From contig CAVIJD010000005.1 in the NCBI GenBank assembly GCA_963643165.1, forward strand, positions 15,735-79,734: a stretch of 64,000 nt of DNA, written 5' to 3'. The stretch's first letter is position 1, and every line of letters begins with the position of its first letter. The position numbers and the translations under genes are program-made. The stretch comes from F23-D06 sp963643165. Lineage in GTDB: Bacteria > Bacteroidota > Bacteroidia > Bacteroidales > WCHB1-69. The notes beneath the pieces were generated by a model that worked only from the letters and a program-made list of their open reading frames with translations, made no database searches and had not been told where the DNA came from. Of this stretch, positions 24,790-34,044 are shown one piece after another.

Positions 24790-26379
24790 ATGGAATTTCC
24801 GGAAAATATAGAATTTCCACTGGTCTTGACGGTCGCGGAGACGCGCGACAGCGAACGGTTTACGATGAAAGAGCGGCACATCTCCTCGCTCCAGTTGATG
24901 GAGTGCGCCGGGATGGCATGCGCCCGCAAGATTGTCGGTTATGTGGAGCGGCACGGCATCCGCAACGTCCTCGTTTTCTGCGGTCCGGGCAACAACGGCG
25001 GCGACGGACTTGTGATTGCCCGCGCGCTGTCGCAGCATCCGTGGCAGAACTTACGCCCCGCTGTGCAGGTAGCGCTCTGCCGCGAAAACGACTCCCAAGG
25101 CACGCCCGAACTGCTGGCAAACCTGAACTTGTGGAATGACATCGTCTGCAGTGACGACAGTTGTTCCACCGTGTTCTTTGACGGCAACTCAAGTCTTGAC
25201 ATTCTCGCGGACACCCTTGTGGTGGACGCCATTTTCGGCATCGGGCTTTCCAGACCTGTGACCGGCCTCTATGCCGCCGCCATCCAAGCCATCAACGCTT
25301 CCGGTGCCGTGACGGTGGCGGTTGACACCCCCTCGGGACTCTTCTCCGACAAGGCGACCCCCCACAACGCGGCGGTGGTCAAGGCCCGATATACTTTGAG
25401 CGTACAATTTCCAAAAGCGGCTTTCTTCCTGCGCGACACCTATCCCTATTGCGGCAATGTCACGGTGGTGGATGTGGGCATGATGCCCTCGCCAGACTCG
25501 CCGCCGCGTCGTTTTTACCTCACCCGTGAGATGGCGGCCGCATTGCTGCGAAAGCGGCATCCTTTCGCCTCCAAGCACGACTTCGGCCACGGCTTGCTGG
25601 TGGCCGGCAGCGCCGATATGCCCGGTGCTGCTGTTCTTGCCGCAACTGCCGCGCTCAAAGGCGGCATCGGCAAGGTTACTTTGCATACCCCGCAACTTGC
25701 CGCGTGCCACCTGCCCGCACGCTTGCCCGAGGCTATCCTCCATCCCGACGCCGACGAACGGCACTTGAGCCGGATTGACTGGGACTCACTGCAACATGAC
25801 ATCAATGCCGTTGCCATAGGACCGGGACTGGGTACGCATCCCCAAACCGTTGCCGCCGTGAAAGAATTGCTCGACAGGGTGCGCACCCCTCTCGTCATAG
25901 ATGCCGACGCCTTGAATGTGCTCGCCGCCAACAAGACTTGGCTCGCTTTTCTCCCCGCTTACAGCATATTGACGCCGCACGTCAAGGAGTTTGAACGGCT
26001 GGCGGGATCTTGTCAGGATGACTTCGAACGGCTGGAGAAAGCAAGGGAATTTGCCCTCCGCTTCAGCATAGTGTTGGTACTCAAAGGTCGATATACTGTG
26101 GTGTCGCTCCCCGACGGACGACAGTTTTTCAACACTACGGGCAACGAAGGCATGGCTACGGCAGGCTCCGGCGATGTGCTTGCCGGTCTGCTGCTGTCGC
26201 TGAGGGCACAAGGCTATACGCCCGAAGCCGCCGCCCTGCTGGCCGTATATCTGCACGGCTTGGCCGGCGACCTTTGCAGAGACGAGAACTCCTCGCACAG
26301 CGTCACGGCATCTGACCTCCCCCGTTATTTCGGAAAGGCTTTCCAGCTTATCGATGAAACGGAAGATGATTACTTGTAA
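24790..26379 (+). CDS. nnr: Bifunctional NAD(P)H-hydrate epimerase/dehydratase
   Basis: 529 residues. Repairs hydrated NAD(P)H. The N-terminal YjeF_N epimerase half shows GPGNNGGDGLVIARAL near residue 64-79. The C-terminal ribokinase-like dehydratase half shows KHDFGHGLLVAGSADMPGAA and the nucleotide-binding GNEGMATAGSGDVLAGLL near 447-464. Start 24790 (MEFPENIEF) is dictated by the promoter. The next gene begins 19 bp downstream. Confidence 0.95.
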   Translation: MEFPENIEFPLVLTVAETRDSERFTMKERHISSLQLMECAGMACARKIVGYVERHGIRNVLVFCGPGNNGGDGLVIARALSQHPWQNLRPAVQVALCRENDSQGTPELLANLNLWNDIVCSDDSCSTVFFDGNSSLDILADTLVVDAIFGIGLSRPVTGLYAAAIQAINASGAVTVAVDTPSGLFSDKATPHNAAVVKARYTLSVQFPKAAFFLRDTYPYCGNVTVVDVGMMPSPDSPPRRFYLTREMAAALLRKRHPFASKHDFGHGLLVAGSADMPGAAVLAATAALKGGIGKVTLHTPQLAACHLPARLPEAILHPDADERHLSRIDWDSLQHDINAVAIGPGLGTHPQTVAAVKELLDRVRTPLVIDADALNVLAANKTWLAFLPAYSILTPHVKEFERLAGSCQDDFERLEKAREFALRFSIVLVLKGRYTVVSLPDGRQFFNTTGNEGMATAGSGDVLAGLLLSLRAQGYTPEAAALLAVYLHGLAGDLCRDENSSHSVTASDLPRYFGKAFQLIDETEDDYL

Positions 26380-26398
26380 TTAAAACAAATGGACATTT

Positions 26399-27799
26399 AT
26401 GATGAAAAGAATCCTATTTCAGACCATATTGCTTTTGCTTGCCCTGCCGCTGGCTAACGGGCAGACGGAAATAAAGCTGCAATTGAAGAACCTCCGGTGC
26501 GACACGGTCAGCATACAAGCCTATAACGGAGAAAAGAAGGGGCGCCTCGTGCAGGCCAAGCCTTTTGCTGTGGAACTGACGTTCAAAAGCAAGGCGCGCC
26601 TCGAGCCGGGACTTTATTGGGTGATGGGTGACAGCACCGTGCTCTGCGAGTTTCTGCTGTCGCCGCGCGAGAGCCAGAAGTTCACAATACAAATTGATAC
26701 GGGCAGCGTGGTCTTCCAAAACAGTGCCGAAAACACCCGCAACTTGGAATATGTGAAGCGGATAGGGGAGTATAACCGGCAGTTTCTCGCATTTGACCAG
26801 GAATTCAAGGATGCGCAACGCTCCATGCCGCAGTATATGCTGAAAGTGTTCGCCGACTCGCTCTCGGCCAAGGCGCGGCGACTGAACGCAGAAAAGACCG
26901 CATGGCAACAGCAAACTGTCCGCGACAACCCCAACACCCTGTTGGGCTCTGTCGTGCAGGCCTCCATCGACATCCCCGAGCCGCCCGAAGAATATTACCG
27001 TAACCGTGACCTTTACCTGCAATATTATGTGCAGCATTTCTTTGACGGCTTCCCGTGGAACGACCCCGACGTGTTCAACACCCCCGTCAGCGACAACAAA
27101 ATCGGGGACTTCTGCAATATCATCTACCAACTCGACCGCCCTGACCTTGACACCTTTGTCGTTGCCACGCTCGACAAGGCCAAGTCAAACGAGCAGTCGC
27201 TGTACCGCCTCTTCGACCGGCTGGAGAAGATCCTCGGCAGCATCACCTCGCCCTACAAAGTGGAGCATACCTACATCAAGATGCTGCAGAACATGCTGGC
27301 CTATCCCAACTTGGACGAGAACCGGCAACGCCGCTACGAGCGGGAACTGAAAAACATCAACAAGAACCTGGCGGGCGACACCGTGCCCGACTTCCGGATG
27401 GTGACCGCAACGGGCGACACTCTCTCGCTGTATGACATCCAAAGCGAGTATATGATTCTCTATCTGCAACATCCCACCTGCCCCACGTGCCGCGAGGTGC
27501 GTGGCAGAATGGCCCAGTTCTCGGCACTCAATTCGGCCATAGACAAGGGAAACCTGAAAGTGCTGACAGTCTATTTTGAGGACGACCCGGAAGTGTGGGC
27601 GCAGTATGTCCGCTCCCCGGAAGCCAACGCCCGCTATATGCACGGCTGGAACTTTGACCAGACAATCGATGAGCAGATGCTATACGATACCAGAACAATA
27701 CCGTATATGTTTCTGTTGGACAAGAACAAACGGGTGGTGAAGAAAGATTTGCTGGTTAACGAGATAGAAGATTTCATAAGAAGGCTCGGGCTCGACTGA
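26399..27799 (+). CDS. Exported thioredoxin-like protein (DUF5106-type)
   Basis: 466 residues with a signal peptide (ILFQTILLLLALPLANGQ). A beta-rich N-terminal part like DUF4369 (about 22-110) and a helical middle region like DUF5106 precede a thioredoxin fold from about residue 330: GDTVPDFRMVTATGDTLSLY, then the redox motif CPTC near 361-364 and a cis-proline region TIPYMFLLD. Probably periplasmic or surface thiol-disulfide protein. It may be co-transcribed with nnr. Confidence 0.85.
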   Translation: MMKRILFQTILLLLALPLANGQTEIKLQLKNLRCDTVSIQAYNGEKKGRLVQAKPFAVELTFKSKARLEPGLYWVMGDSTVLCEFLLSPRESQKFTIQIDTGSVVFQNSAENTRNLEYVKRIGEYNRQFLAFDQEFKDAQRSMPQYMLKVFADSLSAKARRLNAEKTAWQQQTVRDNPNTLLGSVVQASIDIPEPPEEYYRNRDLYLQYYVQHFFDGFPWNDPDVFNTPVSDNKIGDFCNIIYQLDRPDLDTFVVATLDKAKSNEQSLYRLFDRLEKILGSITSPYKVEHTYIKMLQNMLAYPNLDENRQRRYERELKNINKNLAGDTVPDFRMVTATGDTLSLYDIQSEYMILYLQHPTCPTCREVRGRMAQFSALNSAIDKGNLKVLTVYFEDDPEVWAQYVRSPEANARYMHGWNFDQTIDEQMLYDTRTIPYMFLLDKNKRVVKKDLLVNEIEDFIRRLGLD

Positions 27800-27868
27800 A
27801 AATCGCTTTGTTGAATCATCTTTCAGACAATCAATACAATATTCAATTCATAAAATCATCAAGTTACA

Positions 27869-29275
27869 ATGAAAAAACTATTTCTGATTACGTTGGGCGT
27901 GTGCTGTATGGGATTTGCCATGGCGCAGCCCGCAACCAAAGGAGGCGGTCTCACCGTTGAACAGGTCAACGAACTGAAAGGCTCTTACAAGGCCACTCCG
28001 GGCGACAAGGCTTTGCGCAACGCTGTGGTGGCCAACAGTATCGACAAGTTGGCGCGCAATTACGAAAACAGCACCGCGTTTGACGCCCATTTTTCCAACC
28101 GAGTGCCCTCGCAAGCCATCACCGACCAGGAGTCGTCCGGACGCTGCTGGATGTTTACCGGGATGAATGTGCTCCGTTCAAAGGCCATTGCCCGTTATGA
28201 CCTCCCCGCTGATTTCCAGTTCTCGCAGTGCTACACGTTCTTCTGGGACCAGTTGGAGAAAGCCAACCTGTTTTTGCAGGCCGTGCTCGACAACCGCGCA
28301 AAATCCATCAACGACGAAACCGTGCAATGGCTCTTCAAGAACCCGCTGAGCGACGGAGGCCAGTTTACGGGCGTGGCTAACCTGATTGACAAATACGGCA
28401 TTATGCCGAAAGACGCAATGCCCGAAACCTACAGCAGCAACAACACGGGACGTATGTCGGAACTGATAAAGCTGAAACTCCGGGAGGATGCCCTGCAACT
28501 CCGTGACATGGCCAACAATAAAAGCACAACCGAGAAGATGCTGCAAGACAAGAAAATGGAAATGCTGAAAACGGTTTACCGTATGCTGGCCTATACGCTT
28601 GGCGAACCGCCCGCACAGTTTACATGGACCCGCCGCGATGCCAAAGGCAACGTGGTGAGCACCGAAACTTATACCCCGAAATCGTTTGCCGAGGCTTTTG
28701 TGAAAGAGGATTTCTCTACCTATTATATGATAATGAACGACCCTACACGCCCTTACTACAAGGTCTATGAAATTGAATACGACAGACATGTCTATGACGG
28801 ACAGAACTGGAAGTACCTCAACCTGCCGATGAATGAAATCGCCGACATGGCCATCGCTTCCATCAAAGACAGCACGATGATGTACTTTTCGTGCGACGTG
28901 GCCAAGTTCCTCGACAGAGAAAAAGGCTATATGGACATCAACAATTACGATTACGGCTCCTTGTTCGGCACTACCTTCGGGATGGACAAGAAACAGCGCA
29001 TCGAGACCTACGCCAGCGGCTCGTCACATGCCATGACGCTCTGCGCCGTGGACCTGGACAAAGACGGCAAGCCCGTCAAGTGGATGGTCGAAAACAGCTG
29101 GGGTAGCAAATACGGGCACAACGGCTTCCTGATTATGACCGACGAGTGGTTCAACGAGTATATGTTCCGTCTGGTGGTGGAAGAGAAGTACATCCCCGCC
29201 AAGACACTCAAACTTTTCAATCAGGAGCCTGTCATGCTGCCGGCATGGGATCCTTTGTTTGCTCCGGAAGACTAA
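27869..29275 (+). CDS. Secreted C1-family (bleomycin hydrolase-like) aminopeptidase
   Basis: 468 residues with a signal peptide (LFLITLGVCCMGFAMAQ). Papain-like peptidase of the PepC/bleomycin hydrolase group: oxyanion Gln and catalytic Cys in DQESSGRCWMF near residue 88-98, His in SSHAMTL and Asn in ENSWG near the C-terminus. The signal peptide separates it from the cytoplasmic PepC and fits extracellular or periplasmic peptide use together with DPP11 and DPP4. Confidence 0.93.
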   Translation: MKKLFLITLGVCCMGFAMAQPATKGGGLTVEQVNELKGSYKATPGDKALRNAVVANSIDKLARNYENSTAFDAHFSNRVPSQAITDQESSGRCWMFTGMNVLRSKAIARYDLPADFQFSQCYTFFWDQLEKANLFLQAVLDNRAKSINDETVQWLFKNPLSDGGQFTGVANLIDKYGIMPKDAMPETYSSNNTGRMSELIKLKLREDALQLRDMANNKSTTEKMLQDKKMEMLKTVYRMLAYTLGEPPAQFTWTRRDAKGNVVSTETYTPKSFAEAFVKEDFSTYYMIMNDPTRPYYKVYEIEYDRHVYDGQNWKYLNLPMNEIADMAIASIKDSTMMYFSCDVAKFLDREKGYMDINNYDYGSLFGTTFGMDKKQRIETYASGSSHAMTLCAVDLDKDGKPVKWMVENSWGSKYGHNGFLIMTDEWFNEYMFRLVVEEKYIPAKTLKLFNQEPVMLPAWDPLFAPED

Positions 29276-29294
29276 GTTATCATTGGTTTGGCAA

Positions 29295-29324
29295 TTCAGG
29301 TTCCGGACATGACCGGAACCTGAA
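29295..29324. terminator. Strong hairpin between the C1 peptidase and DUF2147 genes
   Basis: A 12-bp perfect stem TTCAGGTTCCGG/CCGGAACCTGAA with a 6-base loop, 20 bp after the peptidase stop. No T-run follows, so it may terminate weakly or protect the peptidase mRNA 3' end. Confidence 0.6.
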
Positions 29325-29349
29325 TCTGTCAAAATATAAACAGCCAACA

Positions 29350-29769
29350 ATGAAAAAGACACTCTCAACAATACTGTTTCTGTTTTGTGCCGTGACACTT
29401 TTTGCACAGAAAGCTGATGAGATTTGCGGAATATACCATTCCGTGGACCCGTTTTCAAAAGAGGGGTCGCAATGCCAGATTTACCGCGCCGCCGACGGCA
29501 CTTACGAGGCTAAAGTGGTTTGGGTGGAGAACCCGAAAAAGAAAAACCAACTTGGACTGGTCTTTATGACAAAATTGACCTATAATGCCAAAGAGTCAGA
29601 GTACCAGAAAGGTAAACTGAAATATCCGGGCAAGCCGGGCACCTACAGCACCTATATCAAGATGTCTTCCGACAAGAACACCTTGCACATGCGGGGCTAT
29701 TTAGGCATGTCGTTTCTTGGCAAAACAGTTGACTGGCACCGCGAGAGCAAGGTGCGGGTGCAGAAATAG
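29350..29769 (+). CDS. DUF2147 exported protein
   Basis: 139 residues from ATG 29350, with a signal peptide ending TLFAQ. DUF2147 features: ICGIYHSVDPF (normally GxW), the EAKVVWVENPKKKN stretch and the C-terminal LHMRGYLGMSFLGKTVDWHR. The family is of unknown function in the cell envelope. The longer upstream frame overlaps the peptidase gene and the hairpin and is not used. Confidence 0.88.
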   Translation: MKKTLSTILFLFCAVTLFAQKADEICGIYHSVDPFSKEGSQCQIYRAADGTYEAKVVWVENPKKKNQLGLVFMTKLTYNAKESEYQKGKLKYPGKPGTYSTYIKMSSDKNTLHMRGYLGMSFLGKTVDWHRESKVRVQK

Positions 29770-29780
29770 CGGATGTTCCC

Positions 29781-30371
29781 CTATTTCGTACACTCGTCAA
29801 GCATCTCCCACAGCAGTCGTGTGGGCAGCCCCATCACATTATAGAACGAACCGCTGATGGCGCGGATGCCGATGCAGCCTATCCATTCCTGCACGCCGTA
29901 GGCTCCGGCCTTGTCGAGGGGCTTGTAGCGGTTGACGTAGTACTCAAGCTCTTCTTCCGAAAGTGCGGCGAAAGTGACCTCGGTGGAACGGTAGTCGGTC
30001 AGCGTTTTCCGGCTTGTGGCAACGGTGAGTCCGCTATACACGGTGTGGGTGCGTCCTGAAAGTGTTTGCAACATGGCCAGCGCATCCGCTTCGTTTTTCG
30101 GCTTCCCGATGATTCTCCCGTCGGCCACTACAATCGTGTCGCAGGCTATGAATATCGCATCCTCGTTTTGCGCATCGATGTCAATGCCCGAAAGTTTGAG
30201 CCTCGACAGGAACTGAACCACCTGCTCGGGCGGCAAGGAGGGGTCGTAAGTCTCCTCTACATCCACTTTCAGGATTTCAAAATCAATGTCCATGTCCTGC
30301 ATAAGCGCCCGTCTTCTGGGCGACTGAGAAACCAGGTATATCTTATAGTCGTGAAGTTTTTCTAAAAGCAT
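29781..30371 (-). CDS. maf: Maf-like nucleotide pyrophosphatase
   Basis: 196 residues. House-cleaning nucleoside triphosphate pyrophosphatase. SQSPRRRALM near residue 15-24, acidic CDTIV near 76-80, IGKPKNEADALAML and DKAGAYGVQEWIGCI; the last pattern is that of the dTTP/UTP-specific (YhdE) group. It follows the acyltransferase gene on the same strand with a 70-bp gap and converges on the DUF2147 gene. Confidence 0.95.
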   Translation of the reverse strand: MLLEKLHDYKIYLVSQSPRRRALMQDMDIDFEILKVDVEETYDPSLPPEQVVQFLSRLKLSGIDIDAQNEDAIFIACDTIVVADGRIIGKPKNEADALAMLQTLSGRTHTVYSGLTVATSRKTLTDYRSTEVTFAALSEEELEYYVNRYKPLDKAGAYGVQEWIGCIGIRAISGSFYNVMGLPTRLLWEMLDECTK

Positions 30372-30441
30372 TTTTTTCGTTTTTTTGTATCCCGTTTTTC
30401 CGTTCTGAGCCTGTTCGCTGAAAGAATGAAGGCGGGCAATG

Positions 30442-31806
30442 TCACATCACGGTTTTTTCCATCGTTTCGGTAATCTCCTGTTTGAGTTCGCAAAGTCGTC
30501 GGTACTCGGCCGATTTCTTGTGCCGCTGTGCCTTGAAATAGTCGTTCAGTTTCTTGAGGGCTATTTTGTAGTAGTGGGAGAAGAATTCGGTGCCGAACAT
30601 GGCAAGCAGATACGCCAACGCAATCAGGAAGTGCTTGCTGACAGCCCAAACTGCCCCAAACATGATGAGGTAGAAGATGGGAAACGCGATGATGGTGCCG
30701 ATGACGTATTGGAACGAGGAGTGCAACATCGGGTCTTTGACGCGGTTGGTGAGTCGGCGGGTGATGTATTCGGGGATGAAGTTGTTGACGAAGCCGAACA
30801 AGAAGAGCGGCAGCGAGACAATCATGAGAAAGATGCGCCACAACAGCCTGAAGAAGGAGAGTTTGCGGTTTATAACCCAGTTTTGCAGTCCCATTTTCTT
30901 GAGGAGCGTCAGATACTCGCGGGTCTGCGTCATCAGCTGTGTGAAGGCGTTGTTGTCGTCGGCCTGCAGTTGCTTGAGCCGTGCGATGATGGTCATGGCG
31001 GCGTCTTTCTGGTGCGGCAGGTAGTTGGGACGCAGTCCTTTGCTGCGGAGCAACGGGCCGCTCATCATCTGCGTGAGTGACTCAATCTCGTTGTAGTACT
31101 CCGGAATGTCAATGTCGGGGGTGAGTTCTTTGACGCAGGCCCGCGCCTTTTCGTTGAGGGCGTGGTAGCCCCGGTCGTGGTTCTCTTTGTAGGTGTCGAA
31201 GAACTCTTCGATGGTGAAAGGCTTGCCTGCGGTGACCATCAGGTCGCTGTGAAATGAGAAGTAGTTGGAATAGTGTATGTTGAGCGGCAGAACCTGAAGT
31301 CCCAACTTGAAGTCGTTGAGTTCTTCGGCGGCAAAGGCGATACGGCAGAAGCCTTTCTTGAAAGTGTTCATGTAGTGGCCGTGCTGGTGCGTGGCCTCGG
31401 GGAAGATGACTAAGGTGCCTCCGTTGCGCAGCACGCGGGCGGCGCGGTTGTAGATGGCCAAGTTGCTGCGCACGTCGCTGTAACTGCCGTCACGGGTCCT
31501 GAATGTCGGCAGGATTTTGAGGAAGCGCAGGATCCGTGCCACTTTGTCTTTCTTGAAGATGTCGCCGCGCGCGATGAAGACGGGCTGCCGGCGGTCTTTG
31601 AACATGGTGTGCAGGATGGCCATGGCGTCCATCAGGCCGTTCTGGTGGTTGGCGATGACGATGGTGGGCTGGCCTTTGGGCGGTATGTTCTCTTTGTTGA
31701 GGATGTAAAAATGACGGTAATAGATGTGGTTGTGCAAGATGCACAGGAAGTTCATGTAGAAGTCGTATTGCTTGTCGAACTTGTCGATGTTTTCGAACGA
31801 AATCAT
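30442..31806 (-). CDS. PlsC-like phospholipid acyltransferase
   Basis: 454 residues. The N-terminal 250 residues are a glycerolipid acyltransferase domain: NHQNGLMD (H54, D60) in the HX5D variant and FPEATH near residue 135 (glycerophosphate-binding block). The C-terminal 150 residues contain hydrophobic segments (LLWRIFLMIVSLPLFLFGFV; then FPIFYLIMFGAVWAV and FLIALAYLLAMF), so the enzyme is membrane anchored. It starts 12 bp after the dpp11 stop, forming an operon with it. Its acceptor substrate is not deducible. Confidence 0.88.
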   Translation of the reverse strand: MISFENIDKFDKQYDFYMNFLCILHNHIYYRHFYILNKENIPPKGQPTIVIANHQNGLMDAMAILHTMFKDRRQPVFIARGDIFKKDKVARILRFLKILPTFRTRDGSYSDVRSNLAIYNRAARVLRNGGTLVIFPEATHQHGHYMNTFKKGFCRIAFAAEELNDFKLGLQVLPLNIHYSNYFSFHSDLMVTAGKPFTIEEFFDTYKENHDRGYHALNEKARACVKELTPDIDIPEYYNEIESLTQMMSGPLLRSKGLRPNYLPHQKDAAMTIIARLKQLQADDNNAFTQLMTQTREYLTLLKKMGLQNWVINRKLSFFRLLWRIFLMIVSLPLFLFGFVNNFIPEYITRRLTNRVKDPMLHSSFQYVIGTIIAFPIFYLIMFGAVWAVSKHFLIALAYLLAMFGTEFFSHYYKIALKKLNDYFKAQRHKKSAEYRRLCELKQEITETMEKTVM

Positions 31807-31818
31807 GATGCGGTGCCG

Positions 31819-33984
31819 TTATTCGATGATGTCCATTTCCTCAATCAGGTTGTGCGCGCCCGCGAATTTGTCCACGATGAACAAGAAGTAGCGCGTGTCG
31901 AGGCTGATGTTGCGGCAGCGGCTGGCGTCATAGTAGATGTCGCTCATGGTGCCTTCCCAGACGCGGTCGAAGTTGACGCCGACGAGCTGGCCGTTGGCGT
32001 TGATGACCGGACTGCCGGAGTTGCCGCCCGTGGTGTGGTTGCCCGCAATGAAGGCCACGGGCAGTTTGCCCTCTTTGTTGGCATAGCGGCCATAGTCCTT
32101 GCTCTGCCACAACTGTTTCAGTCTCGGGTCAACGTGGTAGTCGTAAACGTCGGGGTTCTCTTTTTCCATGATGCCGTCAAGGGTGGTGTAGTACTCGTAC
32201 TCGATGCCGTCGGCGGGCTCAAAGCCTTTCACCTGGCCGTAGGTGACGCGCATGGTGAGGTTGGCGTCCGGATAGAACACCTTGGCGGTGTCTTTCTCCA
32301 TCAGGGCTTTCACATACTTGCGGTAAAGGGTGTTGAGTTTGTCGGTGTTGCCGCTCAGTTCCATATAGTTCTGGACATAACTGTCATATACGGCCTTGTA
32401 GATGCGCAGCAGTTCGGAGTTGGCGGTTTTGGCTATCTGTTTGGGTGAGGCCTCTTTCACGAAGCGCACAAATTTGTAACTGTCGGTGAAGTAGGGGGCG
32501 GTGGTGGCTTGGGCATCCCACAACTGGGTCATGCGTTGGCGTACCGTGTTTTCGTCCTGGATGTACGGGTGCAGCTCGGCGGGAATGAGCTCGGGTTTCT
32601 CTTTGGTGAAATAATAGGTGAAGAGTTCAATGAAACACTCGCGGTCAATGGGGGTGCTGTAGGCTTTGTGGAACGACTCGTGCTTTGACAGCATCTTGGT
32701 GCGCGCGCTCTCAAGTGCGATTTCGCTGCCTTTGGCGAGCGGCTCGGCGAGGATGTTGTAATAGTGGCGCACCAGGTTCAGCATGATTTCAGGGCCGAAA
32801 AAGCACTCTGACACGAATGTCACGGCGTCGGTTTGGTCGGCAATGTCTTTGTACAGTCCTTTCATGTCGGCGATGAGGGTGCCGTATTGTTGTTGGCGGG
32901 TGGCGTTTTGTGTTGCCCACTGTTGAAATTCAGTCTCGGCCTGCTGTTTCTTCTCGATGACGCGGCATTCGCGGATGCCTTTGGTCTCGCCTTGCCATTT
33001 TTTCCAGCCGTTGGAGATGCTGTTGGCCTTGGCGGAATACATGAGGCGGGTGGTGGGGTCGAGGTTCATCTGCCGTTTCATGGCGTCGAGGCGTATGGTG
33101 CGCGCGTCAATGGCGATGGGGTTCTGGATGTTGGCGGTGATGTTGACGCCGTCGGAGAGCAGAAACTGGCGGGTGCTGCCCGGATAGCCGAACACTAAGG
33201 TGAAGTCGTTCTCTTCGATGCCTTTGATGGAGACGGGGAAGTATTTTTTGGGCTTCATCGGGATGTTGTCGGCGGAGTAGTCGGCGGGCTTGCCGTCGGG
33301 GGCGGTGTAGATGCGGTACAGGGAGAAGTCGCCCGTATGGCGCGGCCACATCCAGTTGTCGCTGTCGCCGCCGAACTTGCCGATGCTCTCGGGCGGCACG
33401 CCCACGAGCCGGATGTCGCGGTAGGTCTCGGTCACGAACATGAAATATTGGTTGCCGTAGTAGAACGGCTTGATGGAGGCGCTGTAGCCGTTGCCGTCAG
33501 TGGCTTTCTTGGTCTCGGCGGCTATGTTCTGCTTGATGGTCTGCTGCCGTTTGCTGTCGTCCATGTCATCGGTCACGTTGCGGAGCACCGCCTCGGTGAC
33601 GTCCTGCATATAGACGAGGAAGGTGACGGTGAGCCCCTCCATCGGGATCTCTTCGGACTTGCTCTTGGCCCAGAAGCCGTTTTGCAGGTAGTTGTGTTCC
33701 ATCGTGCTGTGCGACTGGACGTAAGAGTAGCCGCAATGGTGGTTGGTGAGCAGCAGTCCTTGGCTGGAGATGAGTTCGGCGGTGCAGCCGCTCCCGAAGA
33801 GCACGATGGCGTCTTTCATGCTGTGGTGGTTGACGCTGTAAACGTCTTCAGCGGTCAGCCGGAAGCCTAATTGCTGCATTTCAGCCTCGTTGTATTGGAG
33901 GAACAGCGGAAGCCACATGCCGCCGTCGGCACGGACGAACCCTAACAAGGCACAAAACAGGGAAATCAGTAGAGTTTTTTTCAT
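31819..33984 (-). CDS. dpp11: S46 dipeptidyl-peptidase, DPP11 type
   Basis: 721 residues with signal peptide (LLISLFCALLGFVRA). Releases dipeptides from the N-terminus of peptides, probably periplasmic. Catalytic His in TNHHCGY (82-83) and Ser in GGNSGSP (S656). R674 in NFDRVWEG equals the Arg that gives P. gingivalis DPP11 its Asp/Glu preference; the 18-residue spacing from the serine agrees. DPP7 has Gly there. The family is typical of asaccharolytic Bacteroidales. Co-transcribed with the acyltransferase gene. Confidence 0.94.
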   Translation of the reverse strand: MKKTLLISLFCALLGFVRADGGMWLPLFLQYNEAEMQQLGFRLTAEDVYSVNHHSMKDAIVLFGSGCTAELISSQGLLLTNHHCGYSYVQSHSTMEHNYLQNGFWAKSKSEEIPMEGLTVTFLVYMQDVTEAVLRNVTDDMDDSKRQQTIKQNIAAETKKATDGNGYSASIKPFYYGNQYFMFVTETYRDIRLVGVPPESIGKFGGDSDNWMWPRHTGDFSLYRIYTAPDGKPADYSADNIPMKPKKYFPVSIKGIEENDFTLVFGYPGSTRQFLLSDGVNITANIQNPIAIDARTIRLDAMKRQMNLDPTTRLMYSAKANSISNGWKKWQGETKGIRECRVIEKKQQAETEFQQWATQNATRQQQYGTLIADMKGLYKDIADQTDAVTFVSECFFGPEIMLNLVRHYYNILAEPLAKGSEIALESARTKMLSKHESFHKAYSTPIDRECFIELFTYYFTKEKPELIPAELHPYIQDENTVRQRMTQLWDAQATTAPYFTDSYKFVRFVKEASPKQIAKTANSELLRIYKAVYDSYVQNYMELSGNTDKLNTLYRKYVKALMEKDTAKVFYPDANLTMRVTYGQVKGFEPADGIEYEYYTTLDGIMEKENPDVYDYHVDPRLKQLWQSKDYGRYANKEGKLPVAFIAGNHTTGGNSGSPVINANGQLVGVNFDRVWEGTMSDIYYDASRCRNISLDTRYFLFIVDKFAGAHNLIEEMDIIE

Positions 33985-34044
33985 GTTGATGACTATTATG
34001 GGGTTAAGGGGAGCGGTTGGTCCGCTCCCAGGAATTTGCTTTTT